A DNA stretch of 64,000 nucleotides from CAVXUB01 sp963764805 (GTDB lineage Bacteria > Actinomycetota > Acidimicrobiia > Acidimicrobiales > Bog-793): the NCBI GenBank assembly GCA_963764805.1, contig CAVXUB010000006.1:1-64000 (forward strand), written 5' to 3'. The translations under genes and the position numbers were made by a program. Each line of letters opens with the position of its first letter. Positions within the stretch are counted from its first letter, which is position 1. Below, piece after piece: positions 18,050-27,075 of this stretch. Under the pieces are notes generated by a model. That model was not told where the DNA came from and did no database searches. It saw only the letters and a list, made by a program, of their open reading frames with translations.

Positions 18050-19636
18050 TCAGGCAGCAGGCTCCAGCGTCGCCATCTCGAGCCCTGCCGGTTCCGAGAC
18101 CCCGGACCTGCTCGGGCTCAGCCGCAGCGCCACGAAGGCAGCGGCGGCCGCCACCATCGCCACGACGGCGGCAGTTCGCATCCCGGTCGCCATGCCGTCC
18201 ACGAAGGCCCTGTGGGCTGCCAGCACCAGCTCCTGGCCGTGACTCCCGCCAAGCACCTTGCCGGTGGCGTCGGCGGCGGCGATTGACCCGCTCGCCATCT
18301 GGATCACGAACGACGGAGCTTGATGCGAGGCGAGAACCGGCACCAGGTGAGAGCGGTAGACGGACTGCCCGATGCTGCCGATGACCGCCACGCCGAGGGC
18401 CCCGCCGACCTCGCGGATCGTGTCGTTGACGGCGCTGCCGGCGCCCGCCTGACTGGCAGGCAGGGCGGCCATGATCGTGGTGCTCGCCGGCGCCATGACG
18501 AGCCCCATGCCGGCGCCCATGATCGCCACGGCGAGGGCGATCGGCGGGTAGGCCGTGGAGATGCCGGAGGACGCCAGGTCGAGAAGCCCGAGCCCCATCA
18601 CCGCGATGCCGGTGGCAACAACCAACCTCGTGCCGGCGCGCCTTGCCAGGATCGGCGACACGCCTGAGGTGATGCCCATCGCCAGGGCGAACGGTAGGGC
18701 GCGCACTCCCGCTCCGAGCGGGGTGTAGCCCAGCACCAGCTGCAGGTACTGGGTGAGCACGAACAGGCCGCCCATCAGTGCGAAGAAGACGACCATCACC
18801 GAAGCGGCGGAGGCGGTGAATGCCCGGTTGGCGAAGATCCTGAGGTCGATCAGGGGGTTGTCGATCCTCAGCTCCCAGACCACGAAGCCGGCGAGCACGA
18901 CCAGACCGGCGGCCAGCTCGCCCAGAGTGCTCGGGGCGGTCCAGCCGCGCCCTGGCGCCTCGATGACCGAGTCGACGATGCCGACGAGCGCCGCTGCCAC
19001 GAGGACGGTGCCGAAGATGTCGAGCCGGCGGCTTGACGGCTCCGCAGTCTCGGGAACGATCGCCACCACGCCCGCCAGCGCCAGGGCGACGAGCGGCACG
19101 TTGACCAGGAACACGCTGCCCCACCAGAAGTGCGCGAGCAGCAGGCCGCCGAGGGAGGGGCCGATCACGATCCCGACGCCGGCGACTGCCGACCAGGCGG
19201 CGATCGCCTGCGGGCGCTCGGCCGGCGGGAACACGGCGTTGAGGATCGACAGCGTGGCCGGCATCACGAAGGCGCCGCCCAGACCCATCACCACGCGGGC
19301 GGCGATCAGGGCGCCGGTCCCGCCCGACTCGGCGGCAGCGACACTGGCGATGGCGAACACGACCAGCCCGCCGATCAGCGCCGACCTGCGACCGAAGCGG
19401 TCACCGATCGCTCCTGCCGGGATCAGCAAGGCAGCGAAACACAGCGTGTATGCATCCGTGATCCACTGCAGGCCACTCGTACCCGTGTGCAGCAGGCGGG
19501 CGAGCGTGGGGAGCGCCGTGTTGAGGACGGTGTTGTCGATCACGACGACCAGCAGGCTGAGGCAGAGGACCAGGAGGATCCTCTTGCGGGCCGGGTGCCC
19601 GGCCTCGTTCTGGATGGCTGTCTGGGTCATCTTCAT
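18050..19636 (-). CDS. DHA2-type MFS drug exporter
   Basis: This 528-aa, 14-helix MFS exporter begins at ATG 19636 (MKMTQTAIQNEAG), with GAGG 9 nt upstream. Landmarks are VVIDNTVLNTALPTLAR in TM1, the Asp/Arg motif DRFGRR after TM2, ARVVMGLGGAFVMPATLSI (TM4) and motif C SAVAGVGIVIGPSLGGLLL (TM5). The second half has ALMGGLFVLTQYLQLVLGYT, the DHA2 signature region. It is divergently transcribed from a TetR gene, with a perfect palindrome between them, so it is very likely that regulator's target. Substrates are probably hydrophobic drugs or metabolites. Confidence 0.92.
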   Translation of the reverse strand: MKMTQTAIQNEAGHPARKRILLVLCLSLLVVVIDNTVLNTALPTLARLLHTGTSGLQWITDAYTLCFAALLIPAGAIGDRFGRRSALIGGLVVFAIASVAAAESGGTGALIAARVVMGLGGAFVMPATLSILNAVFPPAERPQAIAAWSAVAGVGIVIGPSLGGLLLAHFWWGSVFLVNVPLVALALAGVVAIVPETAEPSSRRLDIFGTVLVAAALVGIVDSVIEAPGRGWTAPSTLGELAAGLVVLAGFVVWELRIDNPLIDLRIFANRAFTASAASVMVVFFALMGGLFVLTQYLQLVLGYTPLGAGVRALPFALAMGITSGVSPILARRAGTRLVVATGIAVMGLGLLDLASSGISTAYPPIALAVAIMGAGMGLVMAPASTTIMAALPASQAGAGSAVNDTIREVGGALGVAVIGSIGQSVYRSHLVPVLASHQAPSFVIQMASGSIAAADATGKVLGGSHGQELVLAAHRAFVDGMATGMRTAAVVAMVAAAAAFVALRLSPSRSGVSEPAGLEMATLEPAA

Positions 19637-19670
19637 CGCTTGCCTCGCAGTTGACGGATTACGAACGTTC

Positions 19671-19715
19671 ACTTACGGTCGTAAGTATAATCACATCAAC
19701 TAACGGGTGTAAAGT
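19671..19715. promoter_or_regulatory. TetR operator and promoters between MFS and TetR genes
   Basis: ACTTACGGTCGTAAGT (19671-19686) is a palindrome with 7-bp arms. It abuts TATAAT (19686-19691) on the + strand. A second box, TAAAGT (19710-19715), lies 6 nt before the TetR GTG at 19722. Binding at the palindrome could shut both divergent promoters. Confidence 0.7.
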
Positions 19716-19721
19716 GAGAAT

Positions 19722-20405
19722 GTGGAAGATTCCCGACAGGCTGCACCGTCCCGCAGGCGGAACCGGCGCGGGGAGGGCGCGAGGCTCAGCGAGGAGATCG
19801 TCGAGGGCGCCCTTGCGCTGATCGACGGCAACGGCACCGATGAAGCGGTGACGCTGCGGGCGGTGGCGCGGCAGGTGGGGATCGCCGCTCCTTCGATCTA
19901 TGCACGCTTTGCGGATCGGGACGAGATCATCGTGGCCGTCGTGCTGCGGGTCTTCGAGGAGCTGACGGCTGAGATCAAGTCGGCGATGGCGGACGGTGCC
20001 GAGGAGCCGGTCGAGATGCTCGTACGCGGCTGCTTGGCATACGTCCGCTACGGCCTCGATCATGCTGCCCGTTACGGCGTGCTGTTCTCCGAGCGGCGCC
20101 TGTCGGTGCTCGACCGCTGCAGCCCCATCGCCGTCGGCAAGGACGGTCTTCCCGTGCTCGAGTTCGGCGCAGAGGCGTTCGCCCTGCTCGTGGAGGGCGT
20201 AGAGACGTGCGTCCGCTCGGGAGCATCTGCGAGCGAGGACGTGCTGGCCGACGCCATCTCCATCTGGGTCGCGATGCACGGCACCGTCCAGCTCCGCACC
20301 TCGTTGCCGGACTTTCCCTGGCCCGATACGGAGAGATTCGTCCGCACGTTCGTGTTGTCGCTGGCGCACATCGCCGGCCCCGCTCCGCCGGGACCTGAGG
20401 GATGA
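19722..20405 (+). CDS. TetR-family regulator (TetR_C_33-like) of the adjacent exporter
   Basis: This 227-aa TetR-type repressor carries the DNA-binding domain in the first 75 residues: LSEEIVEGALALIDGNGTDE, then LRAVARQVGIAAPSIYARFA, with the recognition helix ending in the usual IYARFADRDEI. The remaining helical domain (CLAYVRYGLDHAARYGVLFS) binds the inducer and dimerises. A basic N-terminal arm (RQAAPSRRRNRRGEG) may add minor-groove contacts. The GTG start at 19722 fits the TAAAGT box 6 nt upstream. It faces away from the MFS exporter and shares its operator. Confidence 0.9.
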   Translation: MEDSRQAAPSRRRNRRGEGARLSEEIVEGALALIDGNGTDEAVTLRAVARQVGIAAPSIYARFADRDEIIVAVVLRVFEELTAEIKSAMADGAEEPVEMLVRGCLAYVRYGLDHAARYGVLFSERRLSVLDRCSPIAVGKDGLPVLEFGAEAFALLVEGVETCVRSGASASEDVLADAISIWVAMHGTVQLRTSLPDFPWPDTERFVRTFVLSLAHIAGPAPPGPEG

Positions 20406-20447
20406 GCACCTACACGTCCCTCACTCTTTAGCAGAAATAATGCAGCC

Positions 20448-20472
20448 TGATTAGAGCCAATCACGGTACATT
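20448..20472 (+). promoter_or_regulatory. Inverted repeat and -10 box of second TetR gene
   Basis: TGATT-AGAGCC-AATCA (20448-20463) is an inverted repeat. TACATT (20467-20472) follows, 6 nt before the GTG at 20479. This suggests autoregulation and a leaderless transcript. Confidence 0.55.
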
Positions 20473-20478
20473 ACTCCC

Positions 20479-21201
20479 GTGCGAGTGACGGCAGGAGAGG
20501 TGACTCGGACGGCGATCCTCGATGCCGCCGAGGTGAAGATGGTCGAGCGGGGCGTGCGCGGGGCGTCCCTGCGCGAGATCACGCTGTTCGCCGGGCAACT
20601 GAACACCAGCGCCGTCCATTACCACTTCGCAAACAGGGAGGGTCTGCTGGGGGCGGTCGTCCTGCGTCACGTGTCCGAGATCGAGAAGCGGCGAGCCGAA
20701 CTGGTGCGCGAGCTGCGCGAGTCGGACGGAGCGGAGCTCGATGTACGGGCATTCGCACAGCTGCTCGTCCTGCCGCTGGCGGCCGAGCTGGAGAGCGAGA
20801 GCGGCAGGCGCTACCTGCAGATCATCGACGAGCTGAGCAGCCTGTCGTGGCCGGGTTGGTCTCCGGACAGCCTGGCCCCGATCAGCAAGGGTCTCGCCGA
20901 GGTGTTCGCGGCTCTCGTCCCGCTGCAGGCCGGCCTCTCGCAGCCGGTGCGGCAGCTGCGCGCCCGCCAGGCGACACGCCTCCTGCTGGGTTCCCTCGCC
21001 GAACGGGCGCGCCAGCTCGGTCGTCAAGGCTCGGCGACCTCCGCCCATCCGGCACGGCGACGGGCCACCACCCCGGCAGGGGCGGACGGGCGGACAGGCG
21101 AGCTCTTGATCGAGAACCTCGTCGACGTGCTGGCTGTCGTCCTCACGTCGCCATCCTCGCCTCACGCCGAGGCGGCGGCTGCGGCGATGCCCGGCTCCTG
21201 A
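20479..21201 (+). CDS. TetR-family transcriptional regulator
   Basis: This 240-aa TetR protein has its HTH in the first 60 residues: RTAILDAAEVKMVERGVRGA, LREITLFAGQLNTSAVHYHF with the family's VHYHF ending, and NREGLLGAVVLRHVSEIEKR. The C-terminal domain is helical and poor in recognisable motifs, ending in an Ala/Pro-rich stretch. It starts at GTG 20479. No adjacent divergent target exists: the next + strand gene is malate dehydrogenase, 376 nt on, and a small CopZ-like gene lies antisense between them. Its target is unknown. Confidence 0.85.
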   Translation: MRVTAGEVTRTAILDAAEVKMVERGVRGASLREITLFAGQLNTSAVHYHFANREGLLGAVVLRHVSEIEKRRAELVRELRESDGAELDVRAFAQLLVLPLAAELESESGRRYLQIIDELSSLSWPGWSPDSLAPISKGLAEVFAALVPLQAGLSQPVRQLRARQATRLLLGSLAERARQLGRQGSATSAHPARRRATTPAGADGRTGELLIENLVDVLAVVLTSPSSPHAEAAAAAMPGS

Positions 21202-21215
21202 AAGGGGTAGCCCGG

Positions 21216-21428
21216 TCAGGAGCGGGTCGGACCGTCCACTTCGTAGCCGGCCTCGGAGACGGCCGCCCGCAGCTGCTCGTCGGTGGCGTCGCCTGTGACC
21301 GTCAGCGTCCGCGCCTCGATCTCGACCTCGGCGGCGGTGACGCCGGGGACCTTCCACACCTCAGCCTCGATGGCGCTCTTGCAATGACCGCAGCTGATCC
21401 CCGGCACGTCGTAGGTGCGAGTGGTCAC
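21216..21428 (-). CDS. Heavy-metal-associated (CopZ-like) domain protein
   Basis: This 70-aa single HMA domain has the metal-binding GISCGHCKSAI motif (Cys-x-x-Cys) near residues 13-16. The ferredoxin-like fold is completed by VWKVPGVTAAEVEIEARTLT and AVSEAGYEVDG. It probably carries Cu(I) to a P-type ATPase that is not in this window. The start ATG at 21428 is preceded by GGAGC. It is transcribed towards the TetR gene. Confidence 0.9.
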   Translation of the reverse strand: MTTRTYDVPGISCGHCKSAIEAEVWKVPGVTAAEVEIEARTLTVTGDATDEQLRAAVSEAGYEVDGPTRS

Positions 21429-21577
21429 GAGGGGCTCCTTGTCTCCAGGGCGGTGTTTCGATGAGGCGAAGCCGCCAGCGAGTGTCGCGGATGAACAGTA
21501 ACGAGCGCTCCGCCCCAGGAAGAGCGCATGCCGGGCCAGACAGAGGCTCTGCGGGCGCGGGCTAACCTGCCCTACTC

Positions 21578-22579
21578 GTGACCGACACGTCTTCCACGAG
21601 AACCCCCTTGCAGGTGACGGTGACCGGTGCCGCCGGTCAAGTCGCCTACGCGATGCTCTTCCGGATCGCCTCCGGAGCCGTATTCGGGCCGGACCAGCCG
21701 GTGGTGCTGAGGCTGCTCGAGATCGAACCGGCGATGAAGGCGCTGGAGGGCGTCGTCATGGAGCTCGACGACTGCGCCTTCCCGCTGCTGGCTTCGGTGG
21801 AGCCCACCGCCGACCTGAAGACTGCCTTCGACGGCGCCTCCTTCGCGCTGCTCGTGGGCTCCGTGCCGCGCAAGGCCGGGATGGAGCGCAAGGACCTGCT
21901 GACGATCAACGGCGGACTGTTCAAGCCGCAGGGGCGTGCGATCGCCGACCATGCCGCCTCGGACGTGCGGGTGCTCGTCGTCGGCAACCCGTGCAACACG
22001 AACTGCCTCATCGCCAGGTCGAACGCACCGGAGGTGCCCGCCGAGCGGTGGTTCGCGATGACCCGCCTCGACCAGAACAGGGCGCTGACCCAGCTCGCCA
22101 AGAAGGCAGACGTCCCGGTGGCCGAGGTGCGCAAGCTCGCCATCTGGGGGAACCATTCCGCCACGCAGTTCCCCGACTTCACCAATGCCGAGATCGGAGG
22201 GCTCCCGGTCAGCCAAGCCATCTCCGACCGCGCCTGGCTGGAGGGCGAGTTCATCACGACCGTGCAGAAGCGGGGGGCGGCGATCATCGAGGCCCGCGGC
22301 TCCTCCTCCGCCGCATCCGCCGCCAGCGCCGCCATCGACTCCGTCCGCAGCATCGTCGAGCCAACGCCGGAAGGAGACTGGGTCTCGCTCGCGGTCGCCT
22401 CCCGAGGTGAATACGGGATCCCGGAGGGACTCCAGTTCTCGTATCCCGTGGTCTCGGACGGCTCCGGCTGGCACGTCGTCGAAGGGCTCAGCCACGACGA
22501 CTTCGCGCTCGAGCGCATCCGCATCACGACCGACGAGTTGCTGGCCGAGAAGGCCGACGTGGAGGACCTGCTCGCCTGA
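21578..22579 (+). CDS. mdh: Malate dehydrogenase
   Basis: This 333-aa NAD-dependent malate dehydrogenase interconverts malate and oxaloacetate in the TCA cycle. It has the nucleotide-binding TGAAGQVAYAMLFRIASG, ELDDCAFPLL, and GSVPRKAGMERKDLL with the substrate-binding arginines. VVGNPCNTNCLI and LDQNRALTQLA follow, and IWGNHSATQFPD carries the catalytic His. GVSVYDLGV-type LDH features are absent and the length is right for the cytosolic-type MDH subgroup. It starts at GTG 21578; a TAACCT box lies 9 nt upstream. It is monocistronic. A pathway link to fumC, 27 kb away, is functional only. Confidence 0.95.
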   Translation: MTDTSSTRTPLQVTVTGAAGQVAYAMLFRIASGAVFGPDQPVVLRLLEIEPAMKALEGVVMELDDCAFPLLASVEPTADLKTAFDGASFALLVGSVPRKAGMERKDLLTINGGLFKPQGRAIADHAASDVRVLVVGNPCNTNCLIARSNAPEVPAERWFAMTRLDQNRALTQLAKKADVPVAEVRKLAIWGNHSATQFPDFTNAEIGGLPVSQAISDRAWLEGEFITTVQKRGAAIIEARGSSSAASAASAAIDSVRSIVEPTPEGDWVSLAVASRGEYGIPEGLQFSYPVVSDGSGWHVVEGLSHDDFALERIRITTDELLAEKADVEDLLA

Positions 22580-22670
22580 GCGCGGTTGCCGGTCGTGAAG
22601 GCGCTGACGCGAACCGCGCCTAGCGAGAGATGCGCCGAGCAGCAGACGGCCGAGGACCGATTTGATTCGG

Positions 22671-22676
22671 TACTCT
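22671..22676 (+). promoter_or_regulatory. -10 box TACTCT of the MarR-ABC-ABC operon (leaderless)
   Basis: TACTCT ends 6 nt before the GTG at 22683. The upstream TTGATTCGG would otherwise give a 7-residue extension from TTG 22662, which the promoter position argues against. Confidence 0.55.
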
Positions 22677-22682
22677 AATGAT

Positions 22683-23144
22683 GTGAACCTCGAAGTATCT
22701 CTGCTTGGACGAACCGCGGCCCGGCTCGCCCGCCAGGTCGAGGCCGGATTGGCCTCGCTCGACCTGTCGCTGCCGCAGTACAGGATCCTGACGCTCCTCG
22801 GCGAGGGTTCCGCGGCCGCCTCCGCACTTGCGGACCGGCTGGCCGTCACCAGACCGAGCGTGACAGCCGTCGTCGACGGCCTGGTGTCGAGGGGCCTCGT
22901 GGAGCGGCGCGCCGACCCGGAGGACCGGCGCCGCGTCCGCCATTCGTTGACCGAGCTCGGGCAGAGCATCCTCGAGCGAGCGGACGGCGCCGTCGACGCC
23001 CGGTTGCACGAGATCCTCGGGCTCCTCGGCGACGGCAAGGCCGCGCAGGAGGCCTTCAGGGGTCTCGACCGCTGGCGCCAAGCGCTCGATGCGCTCAGGG
23101 AGTCGCACGAGGCGGCTCACTCGGGCGGGGGGGTGGTGGGATGA
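22683..23144 (+). CDS. MarR-family regulator of the ABC exporter operon
   Basis: This roughly 153-aa MarR protein has SLPQYRILTLLGEGSAAASA, a recognition helix in ADRLAVTRPSVTAVVDGLVS, and the wing VERRADPEDRRRVRHSLTEL with the signature D-x-R. Its stop overlaps the start of the first ABC gene (ATGA), so it is the first gene of a three-gene operon and probably its repressor. MarR followed by two half-transporter ABC genes is a common actinobacterial arrangement. A longer start at TTG 22662 is possible but would include the promoter. Confidence 0.88.
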   Translation: MNLEVSLLGRTAARLARQVEAGLASLDLSLPQYRILTLLGEGSAAASALADRLAVTRPSVTAVVDGLVSRGLVERRADPEDRRRVRHSLTELGQSILERADGAVDARLHEILGLLGDGKAAQEAFRGLDRWRQALDALRESHEAAHSGGGVVG

Positions 23145-25018
23145 GCACGTTGGAGGAGCAGCGGTCGCGTTTCGTGCCGGAGCCGGAGGCGGCACGGTTC
23201 AAGCGGCCGCGGGCGACGATCGACCCGGACATATCGAAGAAGTGGATCAAGCGCGCCTGGCCGGTCCTCCGCTCCCACAAGGCGACGCTGACGACTGCGC
23301 TCGTCCTCTCGTTCGCCGGCCTCGTGATCCAGGTCGGCATCCCCGAGATACTCCAGAGCGCCTTCAACAACTCCGTGCCGTTCGAACGGCACGGAGTCGC
23401 GGTGCATCAGCACCTCGTACCGATCTCCCACTACGTCTGGATCTTGGTGGTGCTGGCGGCGGTGAGCGCGGCGTCGGCCTACGTGGCGCGGCTCTACCTC
23501 CTGCGCACCGCCTACGCCCTGGAGTTCGACTTCAGGAACATCATCTACGAGCACCTGACCAAGATGTCGTTCCCGTTCTACGACAGGGTGCAGTCGGGGC
23601 AGCTGATCTCGCGGGCGAACTCGGACATCCGATCCGTCCAGATGTACCTGACCTTCGGGCCGTCGATCCTCGTCCAGTGCGCCACCGCCCTCGTGGCCTT
23701 CGGCTTCATGCTCTCGGTCAACGTCTGGCTGGCGCTGGTGGCGATGGTCACGATCCCGTTCGTCTACCTGCTCAGCGTGTCGATGCGGAACGCACTCTTC
23801 CCGGTCTCCTGGCTGATCCAGTCGCGGCTCGCCGAGGTGGCGACCATCGTCGACGAGAACATCAACGGCGTCCGGGTCGTCAAGTCCTTCGCTGCCGAGC
23901 AGCGCGAGCTGGAGACGCTCGCCAAAGCCGCCACGCGGCTGCAGTGGGCCTACGTCAAGGACGCCGATCTGCGGGCACGGTTCACGCCCGCCGTGCAGAA
24001 CCTCTCCCAGGTCGGCCTCGCCGCCGTGCTGCTCGTCGGCGGCTACCAGGTGTTGCACGGGGGGCTGCAGCTCGGCGCGATCGTCTCGTTCAGCTACTGG
24101 ATCGTCCTCATGCAGCTTCCGTTCCAGATGCTCGGGATGCTGGTGATGATGGGGCAGAGGGCGGCAGCGTCGGCGGCGCGGATCTACGAGATCCTCGACG
24201 AGAAGCCGACCGTCGTCGACCGACCGGATGCGTTGGAGCTCGAGAACTGCCGGGGCGAGGTGAGCTTCGAGGACGTCTCGTTCGCCTACCCGACACGAGC
24301 GCCGGGGGACCCTCCTCGCGTGCTCGAGGGGTTCAACCTGCACCTGTCCCCCGGTGAGACCGTGGCGATGGTGGGCCGTACCGGGACGGGCAAGTCGACC
24401 ATCGCCCGGCTGCTCGCACGCTTCTACGACGTGGACGGCGGGGCGGTCAGGCTCGACGGCCACGATGTCCGCACCCTCACGCAGCAAAGCGTGCGCGGCA
24501 ACGTCGGCATCGTCCTCGACGAGCCCTTCCTGTTCAGCGCCTCCCTCCGCGAGAACATCGCCTACGCCCGGCCGGACGCGGACATGGCCGACATCGAGGC
24601 GGCTGCCCGTGCGGCCGGCGCGGCGGAGTTCGTCGGCGAGCTAGAGAACGGCTACGAGACGATCGTCGGCGAGCGCGGCTACACGCTGTCGGGAGGCCAG
24701 CGCCAGCGGGTGGCGATCGCCAGGACGTTGCTCGCCAACCCCCCGGTCCTCGTCCTCGACGACGCCACGAGCGCCGTGGACGTGAAGACCGAGCAGGGGA
24801 TCCACGAGGCGTTGCGGACGTTGATGTCCGGACGCACGACCCTGATCATCGCCCACCGGCTCTCGACGATCGGCCTTGCGGACCGTGTGGTGCTGGTCGA
24901 CGACGGGCGGATCGTCGCCGACGGCACCCATTCGGAGCTGCTGGCAACCGTGCCCCTCTACGCCGCCGTGCTCGCCCACGAGGCGGACGAGGCGATCCTC
25001 GAGCAGGGGGTGGGCTGA
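23141..25018 (+). CDS. ABC exporter half-transporter, degenerate-site subunit
   Basis: This 625-aa protein has a six-helix type I exporter membrane domain (about 40-340) and a C-terminal ATPase. The nucleotide-binding domain has Walker A GRTGTGKST, signature LSGGQRQR, Walker B LVLDDATSAVD and H-loop IIAHRLS. Two catalytic positions deviate: the Q-loop reads VLDEPFLF (Asp for Gln) and the Walker B glutamate is Asp. Such changes mark the non-hydrolysing site of heterodimeric exporters such as TM287/288. The partner is the next gene, whose start overlaps this stop (TGATG). It likely exports a lipophilic compound under MarR control. Confidence 0.93.
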   Translation: MSTLEEQRSRFVPEPEAARFKRPRATIDPDISKKWIKRAWPVLRSHKATLTTALVLSFAGLVIQVGIPEILQSAFNNSVPFERHGVAVHQHLVPISHYVWILVVLAAVSAASAYVARLYLLRTAYALEFDFRNIIYEHLTKMSFPFYDRVQSGQLISRANSDIRSVQMYLTFGPSILVQCATALVAFGFMLSVNVWLALVAMVTIPFVYLLSVSMRNALFPVSWLIQSRLAEVATIVDENINGVRVVKSFAAEQRELETLAKAATRLQWAYVKDADLRARFTPAVQNLSQVGLAAVLLVGGYQVLHGGLQLGAIVSFSYWIVLMQLPFQMLGMLVMMGQRAAASAARIYEILDEKPTVVDRPDALELENCRGEVSFEDVSFAYPTRAPGDPPRVLEGFNLHLSPGETVAMVGRTGTGKSTIARLLARFYDVDGGAVRLDGHDVRTLTQQSVRGNVGIVLDEPFLFSASLRENIAYARPDADMADIEAAARAAGAAEFVGELENGYETIVGERGYTLSGGQRQRVAIARTLLANPPVLVLDDATSAVDVKTEQGIHEALRTLMSGRTTLIIAHRLSTIGLADRVVLVDDGRIVADGTHSELLATVPLYAAVLAHEADEAILEQGVG

Positions 25019-26946
25019 TGTTCGGAGGAGGAGTTGGAGGTGGGGGGATGTTCGGCGGGGGCCCACGCAGCGCCGCCAACCCGGGCGGGGGCCTGCCTTT
25101 CGCCGGCGTGCCGTCGGAGATGCAGGCGGGGATCGACAAGCTCGTGGTGAGCGAGCCCGAGCATCCCGAACCTGATGTCTCGTTCACCTACAAGGGATCG
25201 GCGCCTGGGTCCGAGCGCCTGACGCTGCGCGGGCTGTTGTTTCGCCACTGGCAGCTCGGGCTGCTCGCCGTCTTCTACGTGGCGATCGTCAGCGTCGTGA
25301 ACCAGGCCGGTCCGCAGCTGATCGGCATCGGCATCGACCGGGGCATCGAGGGCCGCGGCGGGATGCACGTGATCGTGGTCGTGTCCATCTTGTACCTGCT
25401 GGCGATCCTCATCACCGCCGCCGCTCAGCGCTCGCAGGCGCGGGTGACGGGCCGGCTGGCGGCTTGGGTGATGAACGACCTGCGGGTGAAGATCTTCGCC
25501 AAGCTCCAGCAGCTCGGCCTCGACTTCTTCACCGAGGAGAAGGCGGGCGTGATCATGACCCGCATGACGAGCGACATCGAGAACCTGCAGCAGCTGCTGC
25601 AGGACGGGCTCGCCTCCTTCGCCGTGCAGGGCCTGACGATGGTGGTCGTGACGATCCTGCTGTTCACCAAGAACGTCGAGCTGACGCTGATCAGCCTCGG
25701 GATCGTGGTGCCACCGCTGGTCGTGCTCTCGCTCTGGTTCCGCAACGCCTCGGAGAACGCCTACAACAAGGTCCGCGACGGGATCGCCAACGTGCTGGCG
25801 GATCTCGCTGAGAACCTGCACGGGATCCGCGTCGTCGTCGCCCTCAACAGGCAGAGGCGCAACGTCGTCCACCACCGAAACGTGGTCGGCGACTACCGCC
25901 GGGCCAACGACCGCACGGCCCAGATCACGGCCACCTATACGGTCGGCAGCCAGCTGCTCGGCTACCTGAGCCAGGCGATCCTCCTCGCCATCGGCGGCGA
26001 CATGGTCGTCCATCACCATCTGTCGGCCGGTGACCTGACGGCGTTCTTCCTCTATCTCAACCGCTTCTTCGCCCCCATCCAGCTGCTCGTGCAGCAGTAC
26101 AACACCTACCAGCAGGGGCGGGCGTCGATCACCAAGCTGCAATCGGTGCTCGACGAGACCCCGAACGTGGTGGAGGAGAGCGATGCTGTCGAGCTCCCGC
26201 CGATCACGGGCGCCATCGACTTCGAGCACGTCAGCTTCGGCTACGACCCCGAGATCCCGGTCATCCGGGACGTGACGATCTCGATCCGGCCGGGCGAGAC
26301 GGTGGCCTTCGTCGGTGCCACAGGCGCCGGCAAGTCGACGATGGCCAAGCTCGTGACGCGCTTCTACGACCCGACGTCCGGCACGGTGCGGATCGACGGT
26401 TTCGACCTCAGGCAGCTGGCGGTCGATTCGCTCCGCCGCCAGCTCGGAGTGGTTCCACAGGAGCCGTTCCTGTTCGCCGGCACGCTCCGCGACAACATCG
26501 CATTCGCCTGCCCTACCGCCTCGGAGGAGCAGGTGGCCGAGGCGATCCGAGTGGTGGGCCTGGAGGAGCTCGTCGGACGGCTGCCGCGGGGGCTCGAGAC
26601 CGTCGTCCACGAACGCGGCCAGACCCTCTCTTCGGGCGAGCGGCAGCTGATCGCCCTGGCCCGGGCGTTCCTGGCGCACCCGCGCGTGCTCGTGCTGGAC
26701 GAGGCGACCTCGAATCTCGACCTCAAGTCGGAGGGGCTCGTCGAGCAGGCGCTCGACCACCTGCTGGAAGGTCGCACGGCGATCCTCATCGCCCACCGTC
26801 TGACGACGGCGATGAAGGCGGACCGCATCGTGGTGGTGCACGAGGGAAGGGTTGCAGAGGTCGGCTCGCATGCCGAGCTGGTGGAGGCAGGGGGGCTGTA
26901 TGCCGACATGTTCGAGACCTGGATGAGCCACCAAGAGGCGGCATGA
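25018..26946 (+). CDS. ABC exporter half-transporter, catalytic subunit
   Basis: This 642-aa type I exporter half has a Gly-rich N-terminal tail (MFGGGVGGGGMFGGG), about 90 residues before the first helix, then six membrane segments. Its ATPase domain is canonical at Walker A (GATGAGKST), Q-loop (VVPQEPFLF), Walker B (LVLDEATSNLD) and H-loop (LIAHRLT). The signature is altered, LSSGERQL. Paired with the preceding gene, this gives one canonical site (this Walker B plus the partner's LSGGQ) and one degenerate site. It is the last gene of the MarR-ABC-ABC operon. Confidence 0.93.
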   Translation: MFGGGVGGGGMFGGGPRSAANPGGGLPFAGVPSEMQAGIDKLVVSEPEHPEPDVSFTYKGSAPGSERLTLRGLLFRHWQLGLLAVFYVAIVSVVNQAGPQLIGIGIDRGIEGRGGMHVIVVVSILYLLAILITAAAQRSQARVTGRLAAWVMNDLRVKIFAKLQQLGLDFFTEEKAGVIMTRMTSDIENLQQLLQDGLASFAVQGLTMVVVTILLFTKNVELTLISLGIVVPPLVVLSLWFRNASENAYNKVRDGIANVLADLAENLHGIRVVVALNRQRRNVVHHRNVVGDYRRANDRTAQITATYTVGSQLLGYLSQAILLAIGGDMVVHHHLSAGDLTAFFLYLNRFFAPIQLLVQQYNTYQQGRASITKLQSVLDETPNVVEESDAVELPPITGAIDFEHVSFGYDPEIPVIRDVTISIRPGETVAFVGATGAGKSTMAKLVTRFYDPTSGTVRIDGFDLRQLAVDSLRRQLGVVPQEPFLFAGTLRDNIAFACPTASEEQVAEAIRVVGLEELVGRLPRGLETVVHERGQTLSSGERQLIALARAFLAHPRVLVLDEATSNLDLKSEGLVEQALDHLLEGRTAILIAHRLTTAMKADRIVVVHEGRVAEVGSHAELVEAGGLYADMFETWMSHQEAA

Positions 26947-26980
26947 CGTCCACGCTCGGCCCGTTCGTGAGCGGTCGATC

Positions 26981-26998
26981 GCCGCTCTGAGCAGCGGC
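26981..26998 (+). terminator. Hairpin downstream of the ABC operon
   Basis: GCCGCT-CTGAGC-AGCGGC forms a 6-bp GC-rich stem 35 nt after the ABC stop. No T-run follows, so this is a candidate only. Confidence 0.3.
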
Positions 26999-27075
26999 TG
27001 ACGGAAGCGTTTTCGCACGTCGACCCCGTATTCGGACAGCGTTTGTCGGTTCGAGGGCGCGGGTAGCAACTTGCC

